NCBI RefSeq assembly: GCF_009727055.1
Contig: NC_052357.1
Location: 17,405,268-17,469,267, forward strand
DNA: 64,000 nt
Reading direction: 5' to 3'
Origin: Benincasa hispida
Taxonomy: Eukaryota; Streptophyta; Magnoliopsida; Cucurbitales; Cucurbitaceae
The position numbers and the translations under genes were made by a program. Shown in pieces: positions 24,101 through 36,724 of this stretch (within the stretch, counting starts at the first letter, position 1; every line of letters starts with the position of its first letter). The notes under the pieces were generated by a model. The model was not told where the DNA came from and ran no database searches. It saw only the letters and a list, made by a program, of their open reading frames with translations.

Positions 24101-24450
24101 CTTTAACATAATTCATTATTAAATTTGTCATGCCCTATGCTTGCAATCTGAGGACATTGAAGAAAAACAAATCTCAGAATTCAAACTTCTAACACACTTT
24201 TCAATTTCACACAGTGATACCAATCTCGGACGTGATTAGAATTCGTACAGGTACCTTGTTACTTTGAGCAAGTATCAAAATTTCAAGTTGCCTACTCTAT
24301 GGAAGTTAAGAACAGTAAGATTATATTTCATTTTACATTGGTATATGACATGCCTTATATGATGCGTAATTCACAGGCGAACGTGGAGAAAGAGCGGAGA
24401 GGATGACCGGAGGTCGATACGATATGTCTGTTAATCAAGTAGGACATTAA
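21141..24450 (+). CDS. GLB1: Plastid PII nitrogen-regulatory protein (eight coding exons)
   Basis: Exons: 21141-21336, 21420-21465, 21641-21668, 22149-22236, 22399-22466, 22588-22657, 24215-24250, 24377-24450. All introns are GT-AG and the spliced frame is exactly 606 bases (201 residues). PII senses 2-oxoglutarate, ATP and glutamine in the chloroplast and activates N-acetylglutamate kinase of arginine synthesis; it also restrains acetyl-CoA carboxylase. Residues 1-60 are rich in Ser/Thr/His with few acids, as in a plastid transit peptide. The PII core starts near YKVEAILRPWR (74-84). T-loop: GFGSQGGSTERHGG (107-120). B-loop: TGEIGDGKIF (156-165). C-loop: RTGERG (176-181). The C-terminal extension ERMTGGRYDM... 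corresponds to the plant glutamine-binding Q-loop region, which I recall as shortened in Brassicaceae. The start ATG sits in a good context (TTCCATGGCGG). Intron 6 is 1.56 kb and holds repeat-like sequence. Confidence 0.96.
22658..24214 (+). other. GLB1 intron 6, enlarged and carrying repeat sequence
   Basis: The other introns are about 80-480 bases; this one is 1557. It holds an A/G-rich block near 23340-23400 and, at about 23775-24030, a segment resembling an LTR (separate entry). Short open frames here are not coding. Confidence 0.7.
23785..24022 (+). repeat. Possible small LTR or TRIM-like fragment in GLB1 intron 6
   Basis: It begins near TGTTAGAGGGATG, has a TATA-like TATAAATAGA at 23848-23857, then GAGAGTACTTC and a T-rich TTGTTATCTTTTATATTTCA stretch, the layout of a short LTR (U3, TATA, R). 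No second LTR, primer site or target duplication was found, so this is only a suggestion. Confidence 0.35.
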
Positions 24451-24991
24451 GAAAGAGAGAATGTTTTGAGTTTGGAACTTTTGTTCCATGGTCTTGTCGC
24501 TACCTTCCTCAGTTTGGTCCTGTGGAGATGAGAAATAAAAGAAATTGTAAGTTAGATAAGTTTCTCTCTTGAAAACATCGGACTTGTAAATATGTAACTT
24601 CCTCATGTTGTCATAAAAATGAACCTCGTTAGGTAATAATCAACGCGTAAGCTACTGTACCATTTTCCTGATGTACCTCTGATTTGGATTTTGATGGTGA
24701 ATCCAGAGGAGACGACTTGCCTTGTTTTTTAGGGCCGTTTGGAGTAAGAAAAAAAGTATTTTTATTTTTTAAAAATTTCATTTTTATTTAAATATTTTTG
24801 ATAAAAATAGATTAAAATATACTTGAAAAGTTACTTTTAGTGATTGTTAAGCACTCCAATTTCTTTCGAAATAACTTACTTTTTAAATTACACACTTAAA
24901 AATGTATTTCAAATATACCCTTGAACTTTTGTTTAAAATTTTACATATGTGGTTGTATTTGATGTAAAATGCAAGTTTTTCTTTTTTCTTT
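24451..24991. other. GLB1 3' UTR and short AT-rich spacer
   Basis: The first roughly 200 bases probably hold the 3' UTR. From about 24734 (GGGCCGTTTGGAGT) a sequence resembles the end of another TIR element, but no matching end was found. Confidence 0.4.
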
Positions 24992-24994
24992 TAA

Positions 24995-25888
24995 GGCCAT
25001 GTTTACATGGGGAATGAAAAATAGTTTAATTTGGGTTGATTTCAATTGGACCATCAATCGAAATGGGCCTCAATTGTACCAGTGTGATTGTGATTGTTAG
25101 TATTTTATACTCATCTAATTTTTAAAAAATAATATGATTGTGATTGAGCTTGGTTATTTTAAATTATTAATTCAATGGTGGAACGAAAATGATGAGACTA
25201 CTCTCATCACGCCATTTCTGATTGGCAACATCGAATATAGCCATTCACCCCACTTCAAATAATCTATCAATTGTTTTAACCCATTTTCTTTACTTCTTCA
25301 CGATTTAGCTCTCGATTTTCATTTTTCAGTGTTCATTGATCATTTATTCGCTTGTTCTCAGGTAAGTATAACATATTCTACCTTTTATTTTATTTCAATC
25401 AGTAATCGTCTTCGATTAACTGTTCATAACACATTCTAGCGGTAGATTGATAATTGTAGCATGAATGTGATTATAACAAAAATGTAAAAATTCAACAATC
25501 GGACCGATCAAACGAAATAAAATCGATAAAAGCATTGGTATCTTAATCGCTATCGACTTTACCATAATCGGTAGATTGGTAAAACGAAGAAAGAGGGTTA
25601 TAAAATTGTCAAAGCGGCCAAAATCACTATCGATACTTCCATCTGGAAAGTGGTATCTCCTCATTTCAAAGGGCAAATGATGGAAATTGAGACAAAAATA
25701 TTCTTAGTAAATATGAGGTCCATCCCAAACTTAATCAAATTATAAGATTTCATTACAGATGGTATAATAGACCTCACTTTTAATTATGATTACGAATAGA
25801 TGTGTAAACAAAAGTTAAAGTAATCCAATGGGGCCTACAAACCAAATTGAGATTGATTAATACTCATTCCCCCGATGTAAACGTGGCC
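24995..25888. mobile_element. 894-base PIF/Harbinger-type MITE with TAA target duplication
   Basis: The left end GGCCATGTTTACATGGGGAA and the right end in reverse complement GGCCACGTTTACATCGGGGG form long TIRs. TAA stands on both sides (24992-24994 and 25889-25891). TIRs beginning GG.C.TGTTT with a TAA duplication are the signature of PIF/Harbinger elements. No transposase frame is present. Around 25340-25375 a CTTGTTCTCAG-GTAAGTATAAC stretch looks like an exon end plus splice donor, hinting at captured gene DNA. The element lies between GLB1 and the CACTA element. Confidence 0.82.
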
Positions 25889-26980
25889 TAAGTTCAATAA
25901 TTGTGGTTGTGTGGTTGTGGGTTGAGATGTTTGTTTACCTCTCGGAGACCGCTTCAAATGGGACAATGATCTATTATTACACAGGGAATGAGGAGGGATA
26001 TACTACAAGAAATTTGATTTTTCCTGACAAAAGTTTTTCCAACACTTAAAAAAAACGTCGGGAAAATACAAGGCTCTTCCGACGGTTGATTCAATCGTAT
26101 CAGGAGAAATAGGCTATCCTGATGTTGTTTCTTGGATTGTCGACATAAAAAAGGTTAAAAAATTGTGGCGTCGGGAGATAGATATTATCCCGACGGTGTA
26201 GGAGGGCCGTTGGGATTAAAAAAAAAGTGGATTTTTTTTTAAAGCTCTCCCGACAGAAAATTAAATAACGGTCAGGAGATCCTTTTTTGGCCAATGCCAT
26301 ATAAAGGCGTTGGGATCAGGTTATTTAGTTTCTCCTCTCCCAAAATTTTTTCCCTCTTTCGTTTGAAAAAACATCCGAGACCCATGCAGTATGCACATTC
26401 CTGTCGCCGAGCTCACGTCCTCGGAGCTACTTCAAAATCCGGCTGTCGGTGCTGCGTCTCAACTTCCCGCCGGTGCTGCTAGCTGCTGGGGTTGTTGGTT
26501 GCGTTTTATATTCATTCCATTTGTGGATTTGTTTTTTTGGCTTGATTTTTGTTTTTTCTGTCCTTTGCCTTTCATTCACTCGATCTGTAAGGAATTATCG
26601 GCATTTCTGTATGTAGCATTGTTTTGGACTGCGTTTTGTTGTTTAAAAGGTAGATTTATGAGTTTTTTCGCCCGCATTGTGTGGTTTATGTGGATTTTTA
26701 CAATTTGTTTGATTTACTCTGTGTTTTTATCCAATGTGTTCTTGAGATTATAAGTTTTGCTTACAGATCTTGAAATTGATGACGTTTCTTACCGCAATTC
26801 CTTCAAAATTTCTTCCTTTAAACGTTTACACCAGCCCAACATGCCAGCTAAGAACACCTTTCATTTGTTTCTATATCAAAATCATTGACTGAAACACCAC
26901 TTGAAGACGTAGACAAATTTTGGGTATTCAATGATATATCCAAGAAGAAAATTTGGGGAATATATTGATGATGTATTCAC

Positions 26981-27199
26981 TTGTCTAATAGAGGCTCACT
27001 GATTTCTTTAGGTAAATATGTTATGCCTATCAAATTTCTTGGAAGACAATCCGCTGCTGATGATCAAAGTGAAGATATTGAGTTGGTGGAAAATAAAAAC
27101 AACAACAATTATTATCAAGTCACGACTTTTGTAAATGCCATTTCTGGTAAGGCTTCTCGCTTCATTAGATATGGAGTTGATAGTTTGTTCATTAGATAA
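26981..27199 (+). pseudogene. Unrecognised exon-like segment captured in the CACTA element
   Basis: A 72-codon open frame includes GKYVMPIKFLGRQSAADDQS, EDIELVENKNNNN and YYQVTTFVNAISGKASRFIR. The composition looks like real protein, and a TTTAG acceptor-like site at 27007-27011 precedes GKYVMP. A second short piece near 27412-27460 (DAAKAETLKHMW, followed by a GTAAGAG donor-like site) may be the next exon of the same source gene. I do not recognise the family and assign no function. Confidence 0.4.
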
Positions 27200-27914
27200 A
27201 TATGAATGGTAATTTCATAAGTAATTGTAAGCAATCAGGTATATGGTATGATAGGCAACCTCTTAAATTCCTCTTAAATCCGTTTTTCACTCCTGGAAAA
27301 ATAGTCTGTACTTTATGTATTTAGGAATTAATTACATCTTGGGCTTCAACCTTGCTGTGGTTTAGTACAAATATTCTTAATTTTATTTTATTTTCAATAT
27401 TCCAGCGACATGTTTCCTTGCAGTAGACGCCGCAAAGGCTGAAACTTTAAAACATATGTGGGTAAGAGATTATAGTCGTCGTGTATTGTGTTTCTAAAGC
27501 CACTTGAATCTATATTCTTTTAAGACTTTAATTCCCTATAATCCATTTATTTAATTTACTTTTGAAGATATTGAATACTATTTTCACCAATCCTTAAGAA
27601 TCTAGATGATAAAATCTGTGTTGTATACAATTATAACTCTATTTCGTCTTGGAGAAATGTAATGTTTATTGATCTACACGTCGAGATCTTGAACTAGATG
27701 ACGTTTCTTGCCACATTTTTTTGTTCTGTACTTTATTTTTGCATTTTATGTTCTTGAATCCATGGCATATGAAGAATTTCTGATAGACAGGATTCGGATC
27801 TATGGATTTTGTAGTTTATTTTGGATGTTTGTTATACCCCGATGGAAGATTAAGAAGCTATTTCGTATGTTAAATCAACCAAATTCTCTAAGCCTTGTTT
27901 GTAAATTGGTGTAG

Positions 27915-28052
27915 CCCGATGGCCAAATGCCAGGCGATCCTACTCTCGGCGGAGGTGACGATGCTTTCAACACCCTTTTTAGTGAAATCGGTGTTGGAAA
28001 GCATGTTCCTCATGTTGTTTTTGTTGATCTTGAGCCTATTGTTATCGATGAG
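27915..28052 (+). pseudogene. Alpha-tubulin exon fragment captured by the CACTA element
   Basis: Forty-six codons without a stop match alpha-tubulin residues 32-77: [20 protein letters not shown] at the start and [11 protein letters not shown] at the end, with GKHVPH between. The fragment starts right after a GTAG acceptor-like site and ends at a GAG-GTATTTTG donor-like site, so one exon with both splice borders appears to have been copied. Differences from the alpha-tubulin consensus include Pro in place of Lys40 (the acetylation site) and His for Arg64. No other tubulin exons were found nearby, so it cannot encode tubulin. The source is presumably a host TUA gene elsewhere. Confidence 0.85.
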
Positions 28053-28187
28053 GTATTTTGTAATGGTTATATGTTTCTACTTTACATGTTGTTTGTTTCG
28101 TTCTTACTTATGAGACATGGGTCGCAAAAGATGTTTATTTTGAAGTCTCAGATTGTTTTTCAATTATTTTAAGATGATTTTGTTGTT

Positions 28188-28375
28188 TGTTTATAAATGT
28201 TTTTGTAATCCATGCTTTATTGACAATTAATTTTATGCTAGTTATTTTACAAGAAGTTCCAAGCAACGTATTTTCCTAAAGTTTATAAACGCATGCTAGT
28301 TACAAAGTTTATGAAGTATGCTTTGGTACAATGGTTGAACCATGGTAGTTCTCAAAAGAAGATTCTATGACTATG
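28188..28375 (+). repeat. Inverted-repeat arm, left (pairs with 28975-29163)
   Basis: Words such as TTTTTGTAATCCATGCTTTA and TTATGCTAGTTATTTTAC reappear in reverse complement at 28975-29163 (CATGGATTACAAAAACATTT, AAAATAACTAGCATAA). The arms are about 190 bases, at roughly 90% identity, with a spacer of about 600 bases. The sequence following the left arm (CACTGGGCAACTAGCTCA ... TTTTCCCAGGTAGC, to AGGAGAGGGTATGACA at about 28887-28902) resembles the 3' half of the gypsy-type LTRs seen at 51.2 kb. Confidence 0.65.
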
Positions 28376-28974
28376 TTCATATTTTAAAGGAAGTTGCTTG
28401 AAATGTTTTCGAGTATGTTTACATGTTTTATATTAATGAAAAGCATGGTATGTCCTGATTTCTAGTAGTCACTCACTGGGCAACTAGCTCACAGTTTTCC
28501 TATGTTTTTCTTTTCCCAGGTAGCAGTCAGATTCCACAAGGTTGATCCTGCTACTGCTTGCCATTTAAAGACTCAGCTAGTTAAAAGAATTTAGGTTAAT
28601 GGTCTATAACGATGTACACATGTTGTGAGGGGAGTCATGGTTTTGTTAGTAAAGTTTGGGCCCAACTGTAAATATTTTATCTGTAGATATTGTGTTATGG
28701 TTTGTTAAGCATGTGATTGTATGGAAGTTAATGTTGAGCCTTCTTGATGTGGGCTAACCGTATAAGTTAATAATATTTATCAGGTTGGCACTAAAGGAGT
28801 TAAGTAAGTAAGTAAAGGGAGTAAGTGCTGGCGATAAGGCTAGTAACTGCTACCGTCACATCTTTTTTCTGGTTAAGAGGTTAATCTAGGAGAGGGTATG
28901 ACAAGTTCGTACTCAACAACATTAAGAGTACATATGCTTTAAAACATAATACAAATACTTGTAACTTAAGCATG

Positions 28975-29163
28975 TCATAGAATCTTCTTTTGAGAACTAC
29001 CATGGTTCAACCTTTGTACCAAAGCATATTTCATAAACTTTGTAACTAGTATGCATTTATAAACTTTAGGAAAATGCATTGCTTGGAACTTATTATAAAA
29101 TAACTAGCATAAAAGTAACTGTCAATAAAACATGGATTACAAAAACATTTATAAAACATTTAT
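28975..29163 (-). repeat. Inverted-repeat arm, right
   Basis: The complement of 28188-28375. It is followed on the + strand by about 900 bases of sequence with repeated AGCGAGAC/AGTGAGAC words (29280-29530) and two diverged copies of a TTCTACAAAGTTGTTT...GAATTGAGTT block (about 29620 and 29830). It is probably part of a second, oppositely oriented LTR fragment. Confidence 0.6.
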
Positions 29164-30629
29164 AGTCACTCCTACTCGTTCGGGTTCTTAATGGTTTGTA
29201 GGCTTCTCCTAGCTCCCTCTTGGCCTGAAACAACATAATTCCTTGTTAGATTCCTTAGGATTCCCATCAAGATGCTTCAAATAGTTTGTTTTACTAGCAA
29301 GACCTTCATCAACGAGATCATCACTAGTAATATTACTACTAGCGAGATCATCATTGGGAGATCAACACTAGTGAGACCACACTAGGGAGACCATCACCAG
29401 CGAGAACCTCACCAGTGAGACTAAGCACAAAACTAGTGAGACTTTCATGTTTAGCGAGACTTAGCATAAAATTTAGCGAGACTAGCCAAAAAAATCAGCG
29501 AGACTTGGTGACCAGTGAGACTTACGTGATACTCGTCTTGCTCTCGCTCCCTAGGTGAGCTGCTAGCTTGATATGCAACAAATTCCCGATTCGATTTAAA
29601 AAATTTATAACTCAAAATCCAGAACTCATTTTAAGAAACTTTCTTCTACAAACTTGTTTAGAATCGAGTTAGCAACATTACCTTAAAAGTTCAACTTAAA
29701 AATCCTAGTGGTTTGATTCGGAGCATTAAATATTCATCATTGGCCCCAATTCAAGCAACTGCCTGCTTGTTCAACAATTTCCAGTTTAAACTTAAAAAAT
29801 ATATAACTCGAATTCCAGACCTACTATTAAGAAATTTCCTTCTACAAAGTTGTTTGGAATTGAGTTAAAAATCTTACTTTAAATTTTCAACTCAAAACTC
29901 TTTGTGATTCGTCCTGAAGCCTCAATGATTCACTCGAGAAACGGACCTTTCGTTCTTTTCTTGCTCCTCCCACCTTATTCTGACGATTGTTTCCTCTAGT
30001 AACCTGGCCACAAAAAGTAGACACACAGAGCTTTCGAATGCTACTAGAATTACATGAATAGCCCGAGTAGTTTGTCTAAACCGACCCAATTAATTCGGCC
30101 TTCCTGCTTATACCACCGCCCAAAATCTTGCATGAAACCTCCTTGTGCTACTTTGCCCACTATTGGTGATGAAGGGCTAGGATTTAGCAAATTTTCTTTT
30201 CCTAACTCCATTCACAATATTACTTCTACACTACACCTCATTGGATGGCATGGCCTCATCCATATGCTTATTATGCATTCCATCATCAAGCATGACCTTC
30301 CCACATTCGGCCAGCCCACCTCATGCTCGACTTACTACCCAATTGCATGTTGAGCATTAAACTCAAAATTTTCAGGTTTTTGGGCGGATTTTAGTAGGCA
30401 TTTGGAAGGTTAAACGATGTCAAATTAAATGTTTGTCCTATGGATTTTGATGCCCCGGATGTGTACTTTCTGATGGTTCAAGTCTCAAGTCGTTTGGTAT
30501 TTTCTGTGGAAAGTTATGGCAGTTTGAGTAACGAATGGTAAAAAATTACTGCAACTTTTGAAATCCTGTCTTAATTATTGTAATCTCTTTCATTTGCTTT
30601 TATTAGTGATTATTGAAGGAATTTAGGGA

Positions 30630-30720
30630 GACACTTTGTGAGACTATATATAGTGGTATTGTAATCTTTGCCAAGACAAAGTTGAGAAAGAAATCAATAG
30701 AAGATTGAGTATTAGTGTCC
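30630..30720 (+). repeat. LTR-like promoter/R segment inside the CACTA element
   Basis: GACTATATATAGTGG followed by GTAATCTTTGCCAAGAC and AAGAAATCAATAGAAG resembles the TATA box and R region of plant LTRs. No borders could be set; it may be debris of a nested insertion. Confidence 0.35.
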
Positions 30721-31494
30721 ATACTTTATTATTTCTCTCTTCAATAAAAAGCTCCATCACTCAAATAATTTTGTTTTTTTTTTCATTGTACACTAGCCCA
30801 CACATTTCTCCATCTCCAAGCCCTTTGTGCGTGAGCTCCTTCCTTAGCCAACAATTAGCTGAATTTCGCCCTACTTTTACAGTTAGCTACCTGGGAGCTT
30901 ATTTCTTCTTGCTTCCATCTTCTATCCTTTCTAAGACATGATTTCATTTAGCTTATTAGAAGACATCACATCACTTATACTTATGTACTTAAGGTAATTA
31001 CGGTTCGGGTTTTACAAAACACAATAAGTATGAAAAGTTTGAGGTAATTATGGAATTCAAGTCATTTATTTGTTCTAAAGGAGAAATTTTCTTTTAATAT
31101 TTCTTTTAAAATTTCTAATTTAAAGCATCATGTTGTAGTTGGACTATGTATTATTGGAATTAATTAAACAATGCATTATTTGGTTTAATCTTGAAATGGA
31201 ATTGAGAAATGGGATCTTTTAAGGAATGACATTAAAAGATTGGTTATCATTTTGCATCCTTATTTTAGTTGATCTTGTTTTGTTCTCCCCATAAGTTTAG
31301 TTCAATTATAATTTGGTGTTACTGTTAGCTTGGGGTTGAATTAGATTTATATTTAGATGTGTAGAAGTTGGATTTTAATTTGTTCATGCTTTTAGGTTGA
31401 GTTTAAAATTTTGTATTTAGTTTTAAGGTTGGTATAAGAGTAAATGCAATCTTGTAATCTTATTATTTACTTTAAGTTTTATTTGAATTTCTTA

Positions 31495-31995
31495 TGTTTT
31501 ATGGATAATATATAATGTTGTATTGATGTTTATGTTTTGTGGATTAATGTAATCTTATTATGGGCTTTATGTTTTGTGGATATTATGTAATGTTCAATTA
31601 ATTTCGATGGTTTTTTCATGATCCATCGGGATATGTTTTGTGGATATTATTAGCGATAAAGCATTGTTATGCTTAAGTTTGAGTTGAATTTAAGTTTTAT
31701 ATTGAGTTTGCGATTGGTATATGAATAAACACATTTAGCTTGAGGTCATGGTTGTTTAAATTTTATTTGAAATTATTAATATTACTATGTTTAAGTTTTA
31801 TATTGAGTTTGATATTGATATATAGATAAATTCATAGTTATATTTAAGTTTTGTATTAATGTTGCTATTTGTATTTTGTAGGTATCTCGGGGTTTATTTT
31901 CAAGCAAGAAGTAGAGAAGAATCAAGATATGTTTTGTGGATATTATGTAATTTAGATTTGTATTTTGTAGGCATTTTGGGGTTTATATTTTGTTG
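31495..31995 (+). repeat. Direct repeats of a TATGTTTTGTGGATATTATG word
   Basis: At least five near-copies of TATGTTTTGTGGATATTATG (or GGATTAATGTAAT variants) occur at irregular spacing in the right interior part of the CACTA element. They may be internal tandem duplications. Confidence 0.6.
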
Positions 31996-32653
31996 ATATT
32001 ATGTAATTGTAATTAACTTTGTGCAACTAATTAAATTGTATGTTATGTACGAAAACCAATTAAATGTAAAAATTGTTTATTTTAGTTTATTTATTTAAAT
32101 GTGTAAGATTCAAGTGGGTTTTAATTGTTGCTTTTTATTAAAAAATTAATTTTAATGCGTTGGGAAAAACATAGTAAAATTTTGAAACATTTCCCGATGT
32201 CAATCTAATTTGGCGTCGGAAAAGGTAACCTCTCCCGACACTAAATCAAATTGACGTGGAGAAAGATACCCTCTCCCAACATTAATCTTTCGAATTTGGC
32301 GTTGGAAAAACCTTTTTATCCCACATATCCAACCCTTTGTCGATGCCAAAGAAGTGACATCAGTATAGATTATTTGTCCCAATGCCAATAAAACAATTTT
32401 TAACATCGGGAAAGGTGACTTTTGCCGACGTTATCATTTTGATGTTGGCATATCTCCTCCCAATTCCAAGTATCGCCAGATCCATTTTTTCCAATGAAGG
32501 AACTTTTTTGCGTCGGGATAGGGTTTGCTCGACGAGGCTATCTCTACGACCTTGCTGACGCTAAAAAATGCGTTGGAAAGACATTTTTTGATGCTTTCTT
32601 GACTTTTTTTTGACGATTTTTTTCGTTGATAAAAGAATTAATTTCTGAAGTAG

Positions 32654-33830
32654 AGAGAATTATCTCTGTTGGCTAATGGGGATATGGATTTATATATGCA
32701 TATATTATAATTTTATTTTTAAATTGAAAACTTGTACGTTGGAAACTACGTTTGTAATATTTAAATTGAAAAATGTTCTAATAATATTGAAATTTAAACA
32801 TTTATTTTACTATAAATGTAAATTATATTGAAAATTACTCATTTAAGCATACCGTTTTTTGAATAATTTCCCCCCCCCCCCCCCCCCCAAAAAAAATAAT
32901 AATAATAATAATAATTGGTCAAAAAACATAACGTTTTGAAAAAAAAAAATCATTGTATCTAGTTGAAATTGTTTATATATATATACACGTATATATATAT
33001 TTATATTTATTTTTTTATTTTTTAAGAAACTGGAATAATTTTTGAATAGAGAATTTAGAGAAAAAATAATTTTAATCATAAACCTATTAGTTTGTATCTA
33101 TTTGAATTCTAAACTTTCAATTTTATCAATTTAAACCTTAAACAAGTGTTGCAATTTTAACTTTTCTTTTTTAATTAACAACTTGCAATTTTAATTTTAA
33201 ATTTTAATAGATCTTTGCAAGTTTCATAGTCGAGTAAGTTGTACTCCAAAATATCCTTAACAAAAATGCATTTAATAAATTATGGAACATATGTAGGATA
33301 TAAAAGTGATAATATATATATTTTTTTTGTTTAGAAGAAAAACAACATTAGAGCTAACTTTATTTGGTTGAAATTTATGAATTTTGAGAATACTATTCAA
33401 TAATTAATTTATGTGTTGACATTTTTTTTTATTGAAATGAATGAGTTTATGAAGAATTTTACGTTGTTTATTCTTTTGTTATAATTTAAATTTAAAATCA
33501 AAATTGATATTTCTCCTATAATTTATTGTGATAAAAATCTAATAACATTAATTTGTAATACCAAACAAAATTAGTTTTAGTGTTGGACAAAATGACGTTT
33601 GGTTTTTGGGAATGGGATCGATACTATCCCCATCCCGGATAAAGAAACCGACCCGAGATTCGAATTTTTTTCCTTCCCAAACAGCACTTACAATTTAAGC
33701 AACGTCATAACGGCGTCACCGAACCAAACGGAAAAATAAGAAGAAAAGTAAAAACCGAGCAGTCAAACGTTACTTCACGTCATGACAATATTCAAATATT
33801 TTTTTTTGAAATAATTAAATTAAAATTATT
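32654..33830. other. AT-rich intergenic DNA upstream of ARF1
   Basis: Contains a C run of 18-19 bases at about 32870-32888, followed by an A run and (AAT)n to about 32914, and TA runs near 32978 and 33310. The last 250 bases before the TATA box are less AT-rich and probably are the ARF1 promoter; ACGTCATGAC at 33777-33786 contains an ACGT core. Confidence 0.5.
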
Positions 33831-33836
33831 TTCGTT

Positions 33837-33847
33837 TATAAAAATAG
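33837..33847 (+). promoter_or_regulatory. Probable ARF1 TATA box
   Basis: TATAAAAATAG lies about 130 bases before the leader-intron donor at 33969, placing transcription start near 33868-33880, ahead of a CT/GA-rich leader exon. Confidence 0.55.
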
Positions 33848-33968
33848 AGTCCTCATAATTAGCGAATGCGCATTTGATTGTGAAGGACAGCTTCTCTCTT
33901 GTGTTCAAGAGAGAGAGATCTATCATTCTATTTGGGGCCGATCTCTCTAATCTTCTCTCTTCAATTCC

Positions 33969-34546
33969 GTAAGTTTTTCCATTCAATTTCCTTTCTCATT
34001 TCTCTTCAAGATCTGTCCACAATCCTGTTGATTTTACCCTTAATTTTCATCCCTCCTGCTTCGATCTGTGCTCCTGGTGATTCCCTCTTTTGATCTTCGG
34101 TTGATTTTGGTATTGATTGTTCTTTAGTGGGTTTTGATTGATTTGTATTCTCTGATCTGGGTTTCTGTTTTCTCTGCCTTGATGTTTTGTTTTGGATCTG
34201 ATCTGACGACCCTTTTTGCTTTGAATTGCGTTCGCCATGGATTTGTGTCGATGCATGTGTTTAACCGATTGGTTGGATGCGTTTCCTTTGTGCTGGATCT
34301 AGGGGTCTTATTGATTTGGTTGTGCTATAGCGATTACTTGTTTTTGGTTTTAATTGTGGATGAAAATGGCATTATGGTCTTGTTTGGAGTTTCATTTTGA
34401 ATCTAGGCTATTTGATTTTGGAAATACAACATCGGATCCTCTTCTCTTTTGGGTTTTATTTACATTTTTTTTTGGCTGATTTAAGAATCTGATGTCGTTT
34501 GTATTTTAAGGGGTAACTGATGCTGGCTTGTTGTGTTTGTATTCAG
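33969..34546 (+). other. ARF1 5' UTR leader intron
   Basis: Donor CCG-GTAAG-like (GTAAGTTT at 33969) and acceptor ATTCAG ending at 34546 bound a 578-base T-rich intron; the 5' UTR then continues for 12 bases to the ATG at 34559. Leader introns are common in highly expressed plant housekeeping genes. The open frames inside it are not coding. Confidence 0.7.
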
Positions 34547-34555
34547 ATTACTTGA

Positions 34556-36724
<2,169 letters not shown>

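Larger units (their letters stand above)
26001..32653 (+). mobile_element. CACTA (En/Spm-like) element with captured gene pieces
   Basis: The left end reads TACTACAAGAAATTTG, one base off the canonical CACTACAAGAAA. The right end reads TTTCTGAAGTAG, a decayed TTTCTTGTAGTG. Subterminal repeats of the CGTCGGGA/TCCCGACG type crowd both ends: CGTCGGGAAAA at 26056, GCGTCGGGAGATAG at 26169, and CCCGACGGTG near 26190; on the right, GGCGTCGGAAAAGG at about 32212, CTCCCGACAC near 32232, and GCGTCGGGATAGGG near 32511. These are hallmarks of plant CACTA elements. No transposase (TnpA/TnpD) is recognisable, so it is non-autonomous. The interior carries an alpha-tubulin exon (27915-28052), other exon-like pieces, LTR debris (about 28.2-30 kb) and direct repeats (31.5-32 kb). 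A clean 3-base target duplication was not found. Confidence 0.78.

Noticed and set aside
33899..34400. Open frames in the ARF1 leader region
   Set aside because: They fall within the 5' UTR exon and the leader intron, bounded by good splice sites.
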